A stretch of DNA of 64,000 nucleotides from contig JARKIF010000064.1 of NCBI GenBank assembly GCA_029378245.1, forward strand, positions 62,001-126,000, read 5' to 3'. The notes below the pieces were generated by a model, which worked only from the letters and a program-made list of their open reading frames with translations, did no database searches and had not been told where the DNA came from. This DNA comes from Roridomyces roridus (taxonomy: Eukaryota; Basidiomycota; Agaricomycetes; Agaricales; Mycenaceae). Below are positions 22,900-34,268 of the stretch, one piece after another. The position numbers were made by a program, and so were the translations under genes. Positions within the stretch are counted from its first letter, which is position 1. Every line of letters begins with the position of its first letter.

Positions 22900-23884
22900 C
22901 ATAATCAACGTTCAACGTTCAACGCTCTACTGGGCCGAAGCTGAGCCCGGAAACGGCGGCTGATAGGTATGTAGTGCAGCATCGCGTCACCGGCTCTCGC
23001 CCGCGACGCCCCTCAGGCTTGATGACGAGAGCGGGGTATCGAGGAGGATGGTGGCGACGTTGTCCGAAGACGAAAAGCGGACCGGGAAGTGCTGCCGGCA
23101 TGAGCAGAATCTGCTTTCAAGCTAGGAATTGAGGGCGAGGAGGGGCGAGGAAAGAGTTGGTGAGGAAGCTGCTCGCACGCGGTGAGTCGACTGGGTCCTG
23201 GGAAAGCGGAATGGCGAGACGGATCCGGCACTAGCCACAAGCAAGAGCCACGGCAGAAGTTTCTGCAGCATCGGGCGTCCCATTCGTGAAGCAGTGGATC
23301 TGGGGAACCTGGTTAGCTCGTGTGCCGTATCGATAGAGTGCGTTGCGCACCAAGATCATGACATCCCGAGTCTCGGAGGCCCTTCATGACTTCTACGGTC
23401 GCTCTCGCCCAGTCTGCGGTGCATATCCCTCATGCGCCGGGGCCAGGGGAGGGGGTAGGCGCGACCGACAGAGACAACGACGAACGGCAAGCAATGTGGG
23501 ATGGTGCGCACGCAGCATAGCGAGAAATGTCATGGAAGAGTTCGTGACGGTGGCATAATTCCAGCGTGAATGGCCTGGACTCTACGCTCGTCGGCATCGT
23601 TGATCCAGAGCTGTCGCATTCAAAGGTGCGGTCAGGACCATTTTCAGACTGGCCGTGCGTCGAAGGAAGGAAGGACGGATAGCGTGGTGCGCGAAGAGAA
23701 AAGATGCTTGGGCGGAACTGATCGAGACGGACTCGGATTGATGGCAAAACGGCTTGCTTTCCGCGTCCATCCCTGCCGACAGAAAACGAGTACATAAATT
23801 ACGTGCGTCGTCATGTATCTATGTCTCCAACTGCTAACCAACCTCAGGCTTGTATTCTCGTGTTCTTCAAGTCGTATTCTCTGC
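22900..23884. repeat. Duplicated 5' flank of F-box genes
   Basis: This gene-free stretch resembles 31360-32080. Shared blocks include CCCATTCGTGA[A/C]GCAGT (about 23279 and 31475), TTGCGCACCA (23344 and 31535), and the last 100 bp before the start codon, with GTGCGTCGTCAT and TCCAACTGCTAACCAA in both. A third partial copy lies near 30840-30965. The F-box genes at 23885 and 32083 were therefore duplicated together with about 1 kb of upstream DNA. Confidence 0.6.
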
Positions 23885-25330
23885 ATGGAGAGCATTCTCT
23901 CGAATCTTATGCTTGGAGACCCTTGCAGCGCGACATTTGCGCGTCAAGTCAAAGGCTACATCTCGGCCGCTGAAGCAAAAATTGCGCGTTTTGACACCCA
24001 GATTCAAGACCTGACGCGTCTCCGAGACCAAGAGCGAGAGCTTATCTCTGCTCTCACACCGCTCATCGCCCCCATCCGCAAGCTTCCGGTCGAATTGCTG
24101 ACGGAGATATTTCTCCTCGCAGTCGACTCGACGACGGAAGACTGGCTGACGCACGCACTGTTGGTGTCCCAAGTCTGTGCGCATTGGCGTCGGGTGGCGT
24201 GTGCGACACCCCAGTTGTGGAACGGAGAAATTCCTCTGGATCTCACGAAGGAACGATCCGATGTTTGTCTGGCCACGACAAAAACGGTTTTTGAGCGGTC
24301 AGCACCGCTCTCCATACCCATTCTGCTGTACGATGAGCTGGCCGAAGCGTCCCCGCTGGCCGAATACATCTACAGTTTGGCTCCACGGTGGAAATCATTG
24401 TGCTGGGCCGGCTCTTCGTCGAGACTACGCGCACTGCCAGCGGGTGCGCTGGGCAGTCTGGAAAAGGTCGACTTGGGCACTACGGATCTTCCTTCCTCAT
24501 CACCAATCGATGTCTTCCTCGGCGCGCAACGCCTTAACAACGTCTGTTCCTATATACAGAGCACGACCTTCTTCCGGATGCCTTGGTGGCAAGTGATCAC
24601 CCTCTCACTCATGGAGGACGGAGGACCCACACCCGCACAACTCTTCCTCGATATTTTGCTACAGTGCACAAGCGTTGTCGACGTGTTCTTTAGCAGAATG
24701 ATGCCTTGGGGTGAAGCACCTGCATCCTCGACGTCGATCATTCACCTGCCACGGCTTCAAAACCTCACGCTGATATTCGGTCCTCACCCAGACCAAAACA
24801 TCACCCCCTTCTTCACACGGCTGGCGCTTCCTGCGCTGACATCCCTCACTATTCACTCAAGTACGGGGACCTCATGGTCATCCGCAGACTTCACGCAGTT
24901 TCAAAGACGCTCTCCGAAAGTCCAAGCACTGGCGCTTGAAGCGGCTCGTCTCACAACAGAGAGCGCCCTTGCCCTTCTAACGGAATACCGGCATCTCACC
25001 GATATCGATTTGCAATTCTGTTTTCGGCGTTCTGAGCCGTTAGACTTGAGTTCGGTTCTGAACTGGCTCCGATACAAGGATATCACCAGCCCCATTCCGC
25101 AACTCCGTCGACTCTCCATCGTCGATCGCTGGATAGACCGTCTCGACGAAGCCATATGCGAGGGGATGATACTTTCCAGATGGTGGACAGATCCGCAATT
25201 GGTGCCACAAAATCGTGCGCGACTGGAGTCTCTGACCATTTCTGGCAGCAGGATCGGTAAGTTCAGTGCACCCTTCTTAGCCAAGGTGGAGCAACTTCGG
25301 GCGGAGGGGCTTCAGGTCACACTTAGATAG
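23885..25330 (+). CDS. F-box/LRR protein, A subfamily (copy A1)
   Basis: A single-exon protein of 481 residues. Residues ~27-58 form an amphipathic helix or coiled coil (ISAAEAKIARFDTQIQDLTR); the F-box follows at ~62-110 (APIRKLPVELLTEIFLLAV..LVSQVCAHWRRVACATPQLW). The rest is a degenerate LRR domain with family landmarks SAPLSIPI, APRWKSL, SPIDVFLGAQRL, SRWWTDPQL and a C-terminal EQLRAEGLQV. The role expected is substrate recognition in an SCF ubiquitin ligase. The ATG at 23885 was chosen because paralogues start at the same place (MENIF, MDNVA, MDTIS). Closest relatives in the window are the pseudogene at 32083 and the gene at 34269. Confidence 0.88.
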   Translation: MESILSNLMLGDPCSATFARQVKGYISAAEAKIARFDTQIQDLTRLRDQERELISALTPLIAPIRKLPVELLTEIFLLAVDSTTEDWLTHALLVSQVCAHWRRVACATPQLWNGEIPLDLTKERSDVCLATTKTVFERSAPLSIPILLYDELAEASPLAEYIYSLAPRWKSLCWAGSSSRLRALPAGALGSLEKVDLGTTDLPSSSPIDVFLGAQRLNNVCSYIQSTTFFRMPWWQVITLSLMEDGGPTPAQLFLDILLQCTSVVDVFFSRMMPWGEAPASSTSIIHLPRLQNLTLIFGPHPDQNITPFFTRLALPALTSLTIHSSTGTSWSSADFTQFQRRSPKVQALALEAARLTTESALALLTEYRHLTDIDLQFCFRRSEPLDLSSVLNWLRYKDITSPIPQLRRLSIVDRWIDRLDEAICEGMILSRWWTDPQLVPQNRARLESLTISGSRIGKFSAPFLAKVEQLRAEGLQVTLR

Positions 25331-25736
25331 TACATGTTTTTCTGGAGTCAATTCATACTTGATGCCAGGAGTTCGAGCGAAATCGGTGGAACGGACGAGT
25401 GAAACTCATAAAAACAGGTCGGGGGTGGTCGGAGGAGCAGCTCTCCGCTCGGTCCATGCCTGCTCCTGTTGCAAGATGGAAAATCGTCGGCATTGGTACG
25501 TAATTTGCCCACTGTCCGCAGCAGCTCCCGGAAATGATTAGAACAGCTGCGGAGAGGAGCCTGAACGTGTGATACAAAAACTATGGTACAACTGCCACGC
25601 TGAGGTTACAAGAAAAGGGTCGAGACACCGCCACTCCATCACAAAGAATCGTGTTCAGAACAGAGAAGTCAAGTCCTGAAGCTATCGCCGTGGGCGCGGA
25701 TTCTTTCAATCTAGTAGAAAGATCAGCCAGCAGGAA
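25331..25736. other. Intergenic between convergent F-box genes
   Basis: About 400 bp between the 3' ends of the genes at 23885 and 25737. No feature is seen; it should hold both transcription ends. Confidence 0.5.
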
Positions 25737-27256
25737 TTAACGACCGGAAGATGTGCTCGCCATATTCAAATCAACGGCATCACCCATGTGTTTGAAGGTA
25801 GATTGAATGTCTACCCTCAATCCTCCGGATTGGAGATGGCATAATCTTTCCACCGCTGCGTCGACCTGTATGTCCAGTTCGTGATACAGCTCCACATTGT
25901 CGGAGTCCGGATCCCAAGTCACCCCCGACCCAAACGTGAGCTCGAATGACTTCAAGTTCGCCACGTTGTCCTCCCTGCTCGGAACCCTTTGCGTGCGCGC
26001 CGAGAGCATATCAACGAGATTGATGAAAGGAATTTGGAACCGCAAGTCCACGATCTTGAGTATCTCGAGCCCCGGTATAAATTGGGCATCGTCGTTGAGA
26101 GTGTCGAACAGGAATGAAAGTGTTTCCTTTGTAGGAGCGTTGATTATCAAATTGCGGACAGAGGACAGCGGAACTGCGTCAAAAAAATCAACAACAAGAT
26201 TCTCCTCGTCCATCGAGTACATCCAGAGTTCGAGTGTATGCATGGTGCAGCTGGATCGCGCGATGAAGGGTTCCATCAATTCCCAATCCGATCTACCAGT
26301 GACGGCGATGGTGAGGCTCTGAAGGGCCGGAAGAGTGAGGTGTCCAATAATATCACAACAGTTGATGAGGTGAAATTCGAGCCTCTGTAGCTGGGGAAGG
26401 ACGATCATGGGCATGGATTGAATTTGATTTTCAGGTACCCCAGCCAGAGATACGCCCGTAAAGTGGAGAATCTCAAGATTCGGTGTATGAGCGAGGAGTT
26501 GCCACCACCGCTCGAAACCCGCGTTGATTTCAAGTTCCGTCAATTGCGTCCACGGGAGTGCTGTTTCCCACTGGGACATTGTACGGCCATACTCGAGTCG
26601 CAATTCGACAAGGCGGGGCGCATGCAGGATGGGCATGATTGTCGGGTCTACGCAAGAGCACAACGTCGCAAAGGTGAGCGCGGTGAGGCTCGAGAATGTG
26701 CCGGGTAGATGGACTGGCAAGTCACCGTGGCGCATGGTGGAGATAGTCAACGACTGCCAGCGGGCAGAATACTCGGATAGAAGTTGGCAGAGCACTCGAA
26801 ATTCGCTCGAGGATGAGGGATAATAGCTTGTGAAACGAAGAGTTAAAGGGAGATTGCCAGAAAGAGGAAGCCAAGAGGCTAGTTGGTCCACTAATCGAAA
26901 CGTCAGCCGACGCTGAGAGAGACAAGAAACCACTCGCCGTAGCGAGACGAAATACGATCGAAAAGCCAGCAGGTGGATAGAGCCACTTGGCGCCATGAGC
27001 GGCACACCGATAGCAAGTTAAACAACGTGAGGTGGCCCCAGGGACTGTCTGTCCACGGGTCATCCGAATCCACATAGTGCACGAAGATCTTGGAGGTGAT
27101 TTCATTCGGAAGAGTGAGGACTGGATATACGATGGCGGCTAAATCGTTTTCGATAGTCTCCTTTTCGACACGCAGCAGACTCATTTGGTCTTCGAGCGAC
27201 CGCATCTGTTGCTCGATTTGCCCAAGGCGAACACGGCGACGCGGACTGCTCAGCAT
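25737..27256 (-). CDS. F-box protein, coiled-coil type (copy B2), GC-AG intron
   Basis: Paralogue of the gene at 20316-21820, with the same coiled coil (RLGQIEQQMRSLEDQMSLLR), F-box (YPVLTLPNEITSKIFVHYVD) and LRR-like part (DQLASWLPLSGNLPLTL). Exon 1 is 26938-27256 and exon 2 is 25737-26890. The intron, at the same place as in the sister gene, begins GCGAGT instead of GT, so a GC-AG intron must be used to keep the frame. The nearby GT, four bases on, would break it. The C-terminus differs from the sister after DLNMAS, ending TSSGR. It has an extra segment in the F-box linker (SDDPWTDSPWGHLTLFN). Confidence 0.82.
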
Positions 27257-27659
27257 CTAAGCCAATGATCTGGTCAGCATTGAGAAGAGCGAAGTAAAGA
27301 GTACGCACCGCGAGCCTCGTCTACGAGTGGCAGATGGAAGCAAGAAGGAAAGGAAGCGGGCGACACACACACAAACACCGACCCGAAGTTCCGACACGTT
27401 CGTCTTTCAACAGTCTTTGTCGGTCCAGCGACGACTCAGATAGCAAACGCTTCAAAATACGAAAGCGATGGAGTTCAAGGTATATTTATTCACTGTGCAG
27501 GCAAACATCTGTGCATTACTCTCACATGATTGCGAGTCGCGACTCGCGACGACAAAGCATCACTAATACTAGAAGACAGATACGTGAATGGGAGGCTGAG
27601 ACCTTTCCCTACTGCCACCGGGGACGGTCAAAAGGAGGGAAGCCCAAACAGCGTTGATT

Positions 27660-28058
27660 GTCGGAACTTGACCTACCGGGGCGTGCCGTCTCTCTTCTGA
27701 CGGAATACACGCATCTGGCCGCTCGCGGGTATCCGGCTGGTATACTGTTTCAACGATGCGGCCGCGATAACGTCCACGGTGAAATTTCTCACATCCGGCA
27801 ATCCTGCTGCCCTGCCCCGCCCGTTCCGCGACTCCGGACTCGGCTTTCTATCTAGAACCTCTGGGTAACCTCCGTCGACGAGACTGTATGGGACTTTCGC
27901 GATGGTGGACTGATCCGCAGCTGGTGACACATAGTACTGCGCGATTGGAGTCTCTTACTATTTCCCGTGGCGGCGCTAGAACATATCAGTTCAGCGCGGC
28001 GTTTGTGGCCAACATGGACCAGCTTCAGGCGGAGGGGCTCCATGTAACGATTAAATAG
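27660..28058 (+). pseudogene. F-box A-subfamily 3' relic
   Basis: The 3' third of an A-subfamily F-box gene without a 5' part. It begins with AVSLLTEYTHLA, then passes through frameshifts; the end reads RWWTDPQLVTHSTARLESLTIS and FVANMDQLQAEGLHVTIK before TAG at 28056-28058, matching the ends of the genes at 23885 and 34269. Confidence 0.65.
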
Positions 28059-28381
28059 TTCAATTTTTCTACATACGCCGTTCTAAACACATACAAGATC
28101 TGTTCGATTGTTTCTTCAGTTGGTGCAAGCCCGGTATCGTACCGTTCTGATAGGGGCTCGACGCGACGCGTCTGTTTGGTTGCATTGCGCGATTTAATGG
28201 CGACTCTTCGGCATCTTCTCTCCACCAATATCTCCCTCAGGGAGAGACAACACATTGCTAATTCGATCTTCCCTGCCTACAGGAATCTGACCTGTTGTCT
28301 GTTACGAAAGAGTGCTCGCCTCGATGCTCGACATTGCTCGTCTATTATTGATTGATTCACTCTTTGTTTCGTACCACCACA
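28059..28381. other. Intergenic, MYND gene leader region
   Basis: About 320 bp with no open frame of note; presumably the promoter and leader of the MYND gene. Confidence 0.45.
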
Positions 28382-29300
28382 ATGCTCGCTTCTACCGACC
28401 ACAACTTGCAGCTCTTCCACGACCAAGAGCCTGTTCATACGCACCAAAAGTGTAGCCGATGCTACAAAATTCAGCGTGGGCACGCCTTCAAGCTGTCGCT
28501 GTGCAACGGATGCCAGATCGACATGTACTGCGTGAGTGGCTCAACAAAGAGCAAAAAAAACTCTAAACCTCCCCAGTCGAAAGAGTGTCAAGTCGCAGAC
28601 TGGCCGAATCACAAAACGGCATGCAAGCAGTACAAGAAGGAGCGGATTCAACTCGCCGACATGACCGGTATCGCGTCCGCTGGCCCGGACATCTACGCGT
28701 GGATGAAGTACTACGACACTCCGCTCAAAAACTGCGCTGTTGCAGCACTGAATCCCCGCGTAGAGCCTCACAGTGAACGCACCGACTGCTTGTATTTGCA
28801 GATTCGTCACACTGGCGACACGACCGTTCCCGTCTCTCAACGATTCATCGTCGAGAGCGTCGGTCGAGAGAGTGTCTCCAAATTCCAAGGAACCTCCATG
28901 GCTGCACCTGCGGGGTACTACGACCAGGCGTGTAACATGGGACGCATCGAAATGGGCAACGACTTCTACGGTGTCGCGCGCTACGCCTTGACGGTGGTCT
29001 TTGGGCCGGAGCACGCACCGAATGGAGCCAAGCATCTGTGGAAACACTTTTCTATCAATAAGAGCACGGCACGTGCGGTGCGGACGCGGTTGGATTGGTG
29101 GATTTTGCTCCGTGAGTATGTTTCGACTGGTGCAAAAATGCGGTTTTGTTGCGGGAGGATTGCAGACACTGAGGATATCTGTTGCTGCGGTGGGTGGACG
29201 CACGATGCGGACAAGACGGTGGGATTTTTGGCTTGTGTTTCGATATCTTGCGCTGATTGTCTTGTAGAAGGCGTTTAGGGAGGCAGCGCAGTCGAAATGA
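28382..29300 (+). CDS. MYND zinc-finger protein
   Basis: The model has four exons (28382-28531, 28577-29111, 29166-29218, 29268-29300). The first intron is 45 nt, a multiple of three without a stop, so an unspliced frame also stays open. The N-terminus holds a full MYND finger: CSRC, CNGC, YCSKECQ, DWPNHKTAC. MYND fingers bind zinc and usually mediate protein contacts. The central ~150 residues (DIYAWMKYYDTPLKNCAVAAL..) have no domain I know but look like other basidiomycete MYND proteins. Splicing the last two introns gives WILLHTEDICCCGGWTHDADKTKAFREAA, more plausible than reading through. The start at 28382 is the first ATG. Confidence 0.82.
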
Positions 29301-29395
29301 GGAGAGAATGAGAGATTTTACCAGTGTAGTTGGATTACCTTTTGTACTCCTCCTAAGCCCTCCGATAGATTCCCACATGTTGCCCAGCCGTCACG

Positions 29396-29489
29396 GCATT
29401 AATGGGGTAGTGGTAACCTGGGTCGTTGCCATCGTGTATTTGCAGCCGCAAAACTCGACCCGCCGGGGGTTCGATTCCCCCTTAATGCA
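29396..29489 (+). tRNA. tRNA-Gly(GCC) with 23-nt intron
   Basis: The acceptor stem GCATTAA (29396-29402) pairs with TTAATGC (29482-29488), followed by discriminator A. The D-arm has TAGTGGTAA. The anticodon stem GGTCG (29421-29425) pairs with CGACC (29456-29460), and the anticodon GCC is at 29428-29430. A 23-nt intron fits at 29432-29454, the usual place one base after the anticodon. The T-arm CGGGGGTTCGATTCCCCC carries the B box. It lies about 95 bp downstream of the MYND gene. Confidence 0.85.
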
Positions 29490-32082
29490 TTACAGTGCGG
29501 CCAGCGTTGTTCTTTTTTTTGGCTCTCGAAATTTGTGGGATCATCTTCTTTTTTGAAACAATGATTTTGACCCCTCTCCTCACCCACGAAGGAACCTGCG
29601 CACTTCGCTCGACACGGGCCAAAGCCGCTCAGGTCTCTTTCGAGCAGCGCCCGATGGCGCCCCCCCGCCCATTTAGACAGCTGCTCCCCCGCGCTGTTTT
29701 CCGTGTCTCACGCACGCGGTCTTGTCCCGACCTTCCAGCAATCCCGGAACTCTTTTCTGGACGCTCTCATCCCACCTGCCCCTGATGTCAGGAACCGCGA
29801 GACGACGATAGACGCCTTCCGTTTTCACCAGGCGGTCACGGAGAAAGGGACACCCGCGTACAACTCGACGCTGTCCGCCACGCTGGATGCATTCTTTCCT
29901 CAATCACGCTGCCTCGGGAGACAGAGTCGTGGTACTCTCACGTGATGGCGCTGACAATGCATCATTAAAATTTAAAAGACAGATACACGAACGAAGGGCT
30001 GAGTGCCGTCAAAACGAGGGAGGCCCGTGCAGCGTGTAGCTGATGCCCAGAGACTATGACCGGGGGCGCAGGTATGTATGTACGTAAATTGCAAATCACC
30101 AATGGCCTTTCTCGATGGGAGGAGAGCTGCGAGAGCACGAGCCAGAGGCGACAGCGAGCATATGAGGACATGAGAAACGCAGGCAGCGGTAAGGCGAGGA
30201 AGAGCCTTGGGAGCATGCGAGCGACGATGGGCCACAGAGGACGACCTCGAAAGGCGGGCAGTAGCGGCCCATATCCTCGGGTCCAGACCACTTGATTCAA
30301 AATCATGTGGGCTATCCCCAGCAGCATCCTGCCCGTCGCCCGCTCCTGTCACCGCTGAAGGCTCCGGGCGTGTCTGGGTGCGGGGTGGGCATGCTCTGGC
30401 GGTGGTGATGTCGGAAGACTTTAGAAAGCGGCGGCGGGATGGCGGCGGGATGAGGTTGTAGGTAGGCACGCACGCCGTTGGAAGACGGGCCAAAACGCGG
30501 AACGAGGAGTAGGCGATGGCAGTGGGTTTGCTCTGCATGACGAGCTCAGATGGCGGCGACAGACATCGGCGATCGTCACTCACGGGCTGAGAAGAGGAGA
30601 ATGGATGCTCCGCGGGGAGGGCGTGGGCAAAGGCATAACCGACGGGGACATCGACGACGGGAGCTCAACGCGCGACGTCCACGGTCGATGTAAAGATTCC
30701 CTCGAGAGCGTGGGTGACGACGTGCTCCAACGGGAAGAGAAACAGAACGACGGGTATTCCTTCAATGGAAGGGCACGACATGTGCTGCACGCCTCGGAGC
30801 GAGGGATTGAGGACGAAGAAAGAGCTCGGCGTCCCTGAGCGGACCGGCAAGAAGGGATGAGCAGGCGCTACGAAGAGCTTGAGTCAGCGACAGCGATGAA
30901 AGACCTGCAGTAGGGACTCGTCAGCTCATGTGCGATAGTGATGATGACTCTTGCGCACCAAAGTAACAGTTGCTAGCCGCTGCCCTTGCCTCCTCTAGTA
31001 GCTGTGCCCCACTTGGAAGATGACGATCGGAGCTGGGTGCCGCATTGGCGCGAGGAGCCATGGCCTAGGTGACATCGGGTAGGTGTGCCATTCGACATCC
31101 CGCGCGAGCTGAGCAACTGCTCTAGTTCCCGGGATCGCCCGTGCTCTAAGCTGGATTGAGGCGCTCGAAAGCCTCCTGCATCTCCGCTGGAGTCCTCGAT
31201 TAGGGGTGCTGCAGTCTTCGCAAGTGTAGGCACGATGGTGTAGGTCGAGTAAGATGGGAAGATGTAGACGCGGCCTAACGCTAAGACGACGGGGAAGAGG
31301 CACGCATGCCCATGGCCATGTCAAGCCAAAAGGGCCTACACCGTAGCTGGATCGAAGCTTGCAATTGAGGAACAGGGAGAGCAAGCTGCTGACATCGAAA
31401 CCGGTGGCGAGTCGACTGGGAAGCCGGAATAGCAGAAGGGGGAAAGAGGAAAAGGGTGGACAATGTCGGGCTTCCCATTCGTGACGCAGTAATCTAAGAG
31501 ACTAGTTAGTTTATGCACGATCCGATGGAGTCTGTTGCGCACCAGCATCGCATCCAACTGGAGCCTCTGGACTCCTGCATTTGGAAGAGAATTCATCCCC
31601 TCCAGCGCCTCCCGAGTCAGCACAAAACCGACGGGGACTGCGAGGGGCGTGGCGTACTGGACAATGAGTCAGCGCGGGAGCATACTTAGACGTTGTCCAG
31701 AGCCGTCCATAGAAGCACAGGTATTGAGTCAATGACGACGAGCAAAGAGGCTGGTGGCATCCTGAGCGACCCCGAGCCAATTCAATCTTCGTGTGGTCTC
31801 TCAGATCTCAGCGTTGATGGTGTTGGTGTTGTCGGTGTCGTTCACGGAGGAGGGACTCCATAGCATTCAACGAGGCATTCAGGGCGATGTTCGGGCTGGG
31901 CGTGCATGGTGAGCGAAAGAAAATAGTGGACGGCAGCCGGATCAAATCCGAAGATGCAAAACGGCTTTTGCTTTCCCGGTCCGCGTCCATCCCGTCCGAC
32001 AGAGAACGAGCACAACTACGTGCGTCGTCATTTATCCTGTATCTCCAACTGCTAACCAAACTTGTCTTCCAGTGTTCTTAGC
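29490..32082. repeat. Gene-free block built from duplicated F-box flanks
   Basis: About 2.6 kb without a supported gene. Parts resemble the flank at 22.9-23.9 kb: 31360-32080 strongly, and 30840-30965 weakly. GCGCACCA-containing blocks occur at about 30952 and 31536, suggesting two flank copies in tandem. Many frames of 60-200 codons occur on both strands but are GC-rich shadows without domains. Confidence 0.45.
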
Positions 32083-33393
32083 ATGGACAGTATCCGAGAC
32101 CAAGAGCGAGATCTTCTTGCTGCGCTCAGACCGCTCATCGCCCCCATCCGCAAGCTTCCTGTCGAATTACTGACGGAGGTATTTCTCCTGCTAGTGGATT
32201 CGACGGGAGACTGGTTGCTCTCCGCGCTGCTGGTGTCTCAGATCTGTGCACATTGGCGTCGGGTGGCTTGTGCGACACCCCAATTGTGGGACCGATTCAT
32301 TGCTTTGGACCGCACAAAGCCACGATCTGCCGCCTATCTGGCCACCACGAAAACGCTTTTTGAGCGGTCGGCACCGCTCTCTGTGCCAATCTCTCTCAAA
32401 AATGAGTCGCGCAAGGCGTCCCCCCTGGCCGAATACATCTACAGTTTGGCCCCTCGATGGAAATCGTTGTCTTGGTCCGGCTCCTCGTCGAGACTACGCG
32501 CACTCCCTTTGGGTTCGCTGAACAGCCTGGAAAGCGTCAATTTGTCACACTGCACGGATGTCACTTCCTCGTCGCCAATCGACGTCTTCCTCGGCGCGCA
32601 GCGCCTACGCACAGTCACTTTCAGCTTAGGGGCCATGGGCCTCTTCCAGATGCCTTGGTCCCAGCTCACTTCACTCGGAGTGACAGAGCTTATGCAACCC
32701 GCCCAGGCCTTCCTCGACATTTTGTTCCAGTGCACGAATGTCGTCGATGTCGCCTTTAGTGCAATGATCCCTTGGACTGAAGCACCGGCTTTGTCTACAC
32801 CAGTAATCCAGCTGCCGCACCTCAAGCAGCTCACGCTCATATTCGCTCCAGGCGCAGGGGAGAACATTACTCCGTTCTTCTCACGGCTATCGCTTCCTGC
32901 GCTCATTGTACTCAATATCATGCACGCAGACACGGATATGACTGCCTGGTGGTCAACCGAAGATTTCACACAGTTCCAACGACGTTCTCCGCAGGTCCAT
33001 GAACTGTCGGTTTTCGGAACCAGTCTCACATCAGAGGGCGCCGTCTCTCTTCTAACCGAGTACCCCCATCTCACCTAGATCGATTTGCGTGGCTGTTTTC
33101 GCACCGAAGACACGTTGAACTCGGTTCTGGACTTGCTCGGACGCAAGGATACTCAGCCGCGACTCCGTCGACTCGCTATCGTGCACCATGCCATAAACAC
33201 AGCTCACGAAGCTGTGTTGGAGCAGATAATCTTTCCGCGATGGTGGCCGGATGCCCAATCGGTGGACCATACTGGTGCGCGATTGGAGCGTCTCGACATT
33301 TCCCGTGGTGAAGATCTGGCGCATCAATTCAGCGCAACGTTTGTAGCAAAGGCGGATCAACTTCGAGCGCAGGGGCTTAAGGTTGTTCTATGA
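32083..33393 (+). pseudogene. F-box A-subfamily pseudogene (copy A2)
   Basis: Close relative of the gene at 23885. It starts MDSI and jumps straight to RDQERDLLAALRPLIAPIRKLP: against the paralogue, 42 codons that encode the N-terminal coiled coil are missing in frame. The F-box and LRR part are otherwise continuous until TAG at 33076-33078 (HLT*IDLRGC), where the paralogue has HLTDIDLQFC. The frame then stays open to 33393, with RWWPDAQSV and QLRAQGLKVVL. One nonsense codon thus removes the last ~105 residues. A truncated product with an intact F-box is possible, but the decay pattern favours a recent pseudogene. Confidence 0.75.
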
Positions 33394-33414
33394 CACGCCG
33401 TTGTATTCAATAAT

Positions 33415-34130
33415 TTATATGTAGAAATTAAAATCTACGAGTTCCAAGTCGAGTCCCTCCAACTTAATTTGTTCCACCTTCTCCAGGAACCGCTCACTCG
33501 AATCTGAACTTTTCTGAAGGGCATGGCACAGCAGATGAGCATCCGTCGGAGTCGGGGAGCAATGGGGGTGGAAAACGGAGCGACACCAGATTCGAGGATT
33601 CCGCGAGGACAAGAGTGAGCTCGGCAGCATTGAGTTCGGACGCGCGCTGTTGATTCCTATGTATGTATGTGTTCGATTTTTCGGAGAGTATCGTTGAAAA
33701 ACCGTGAAATCAGCGGACGACCAGCGTGCCCTGGCCCCGAGGAAATAGTCAGGTTTTCCAGCGCGGGCCCGCGGGGAGCGCCAAGCGAGCCAAAAAAAAA
33801 AAAGCAAGGTAATTATAAAACCCTCTGCAAACGATCTGAATTCAACCGACATGTAGTCGTGGCACCTCGCTGCGTGGACCGGTTGGACCAGGCTGCTCTT
33901 CCATCTATCCCAGAGAAAACGATTCTTTCACTGCGCCGGAATGTCGAAAATGTTTTGCATGGGCGACCCAGGACCCAGACGAGAGTCATCCCAAACTGCA
34001 ATTGTGATGTGGGTGAGCTTGGATCAAGGCATGTGGAAAGGATTCGTGTCGTCGACATCGAGGCTCACGATGCGGAGGAGGAGCGCGTGGAGGAAAACTT
34101 CGATCGGCAATGCATGGAGCTGTGAAAATG
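33415..34130 (-). pseudogene. Decayed F-box A-subfamily relic
   Basis: On the minus strand, fragments in several frames follow the order of an A-subfamily gene: VSLDVDDTNPFHMP then SKLTHITIAVWDD (about 33990-34110), then RWSSADFTVFQRYSPK (about 33680-33730), and finally FLEKVEQIKLEGLDLELV (about 33430-33490). The F-box itself is gone. Frameshifts and stops separate the fragments. Confidence 0.6.
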
Positions 34131-34268
34131 GGTGAATGGTGGCCGCAAAGAAAGCAAGTCCCGAATGCCGAAAACTTGACGACATGGGTTGAACGTTGAA
34201 CTTTCAGTCGAAAATCCTTGATTTGAGGATGAATTATATCACAGCGTACTATGGCAGACAAAAAAAGG

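Larger units (their letters stand above)
20160..27410. repeat. Inverted segmental duplication of an F-box gene
   Basis: The gene at 20316-21820 (+) and that at 25737-27256 (-) are paralogues in opposite orientation. Similarity continues into their 5' flanks: a shared stretch containing CGGAACTTCGGGTCGGTG occurs at about 20185-20205 and, reversed, about 27378-27400. The duplicated unit therefore includes the promoter. Between the arms lie two further F-box genes (21842-22660 and 23885-25330). Confidence 0.7.
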
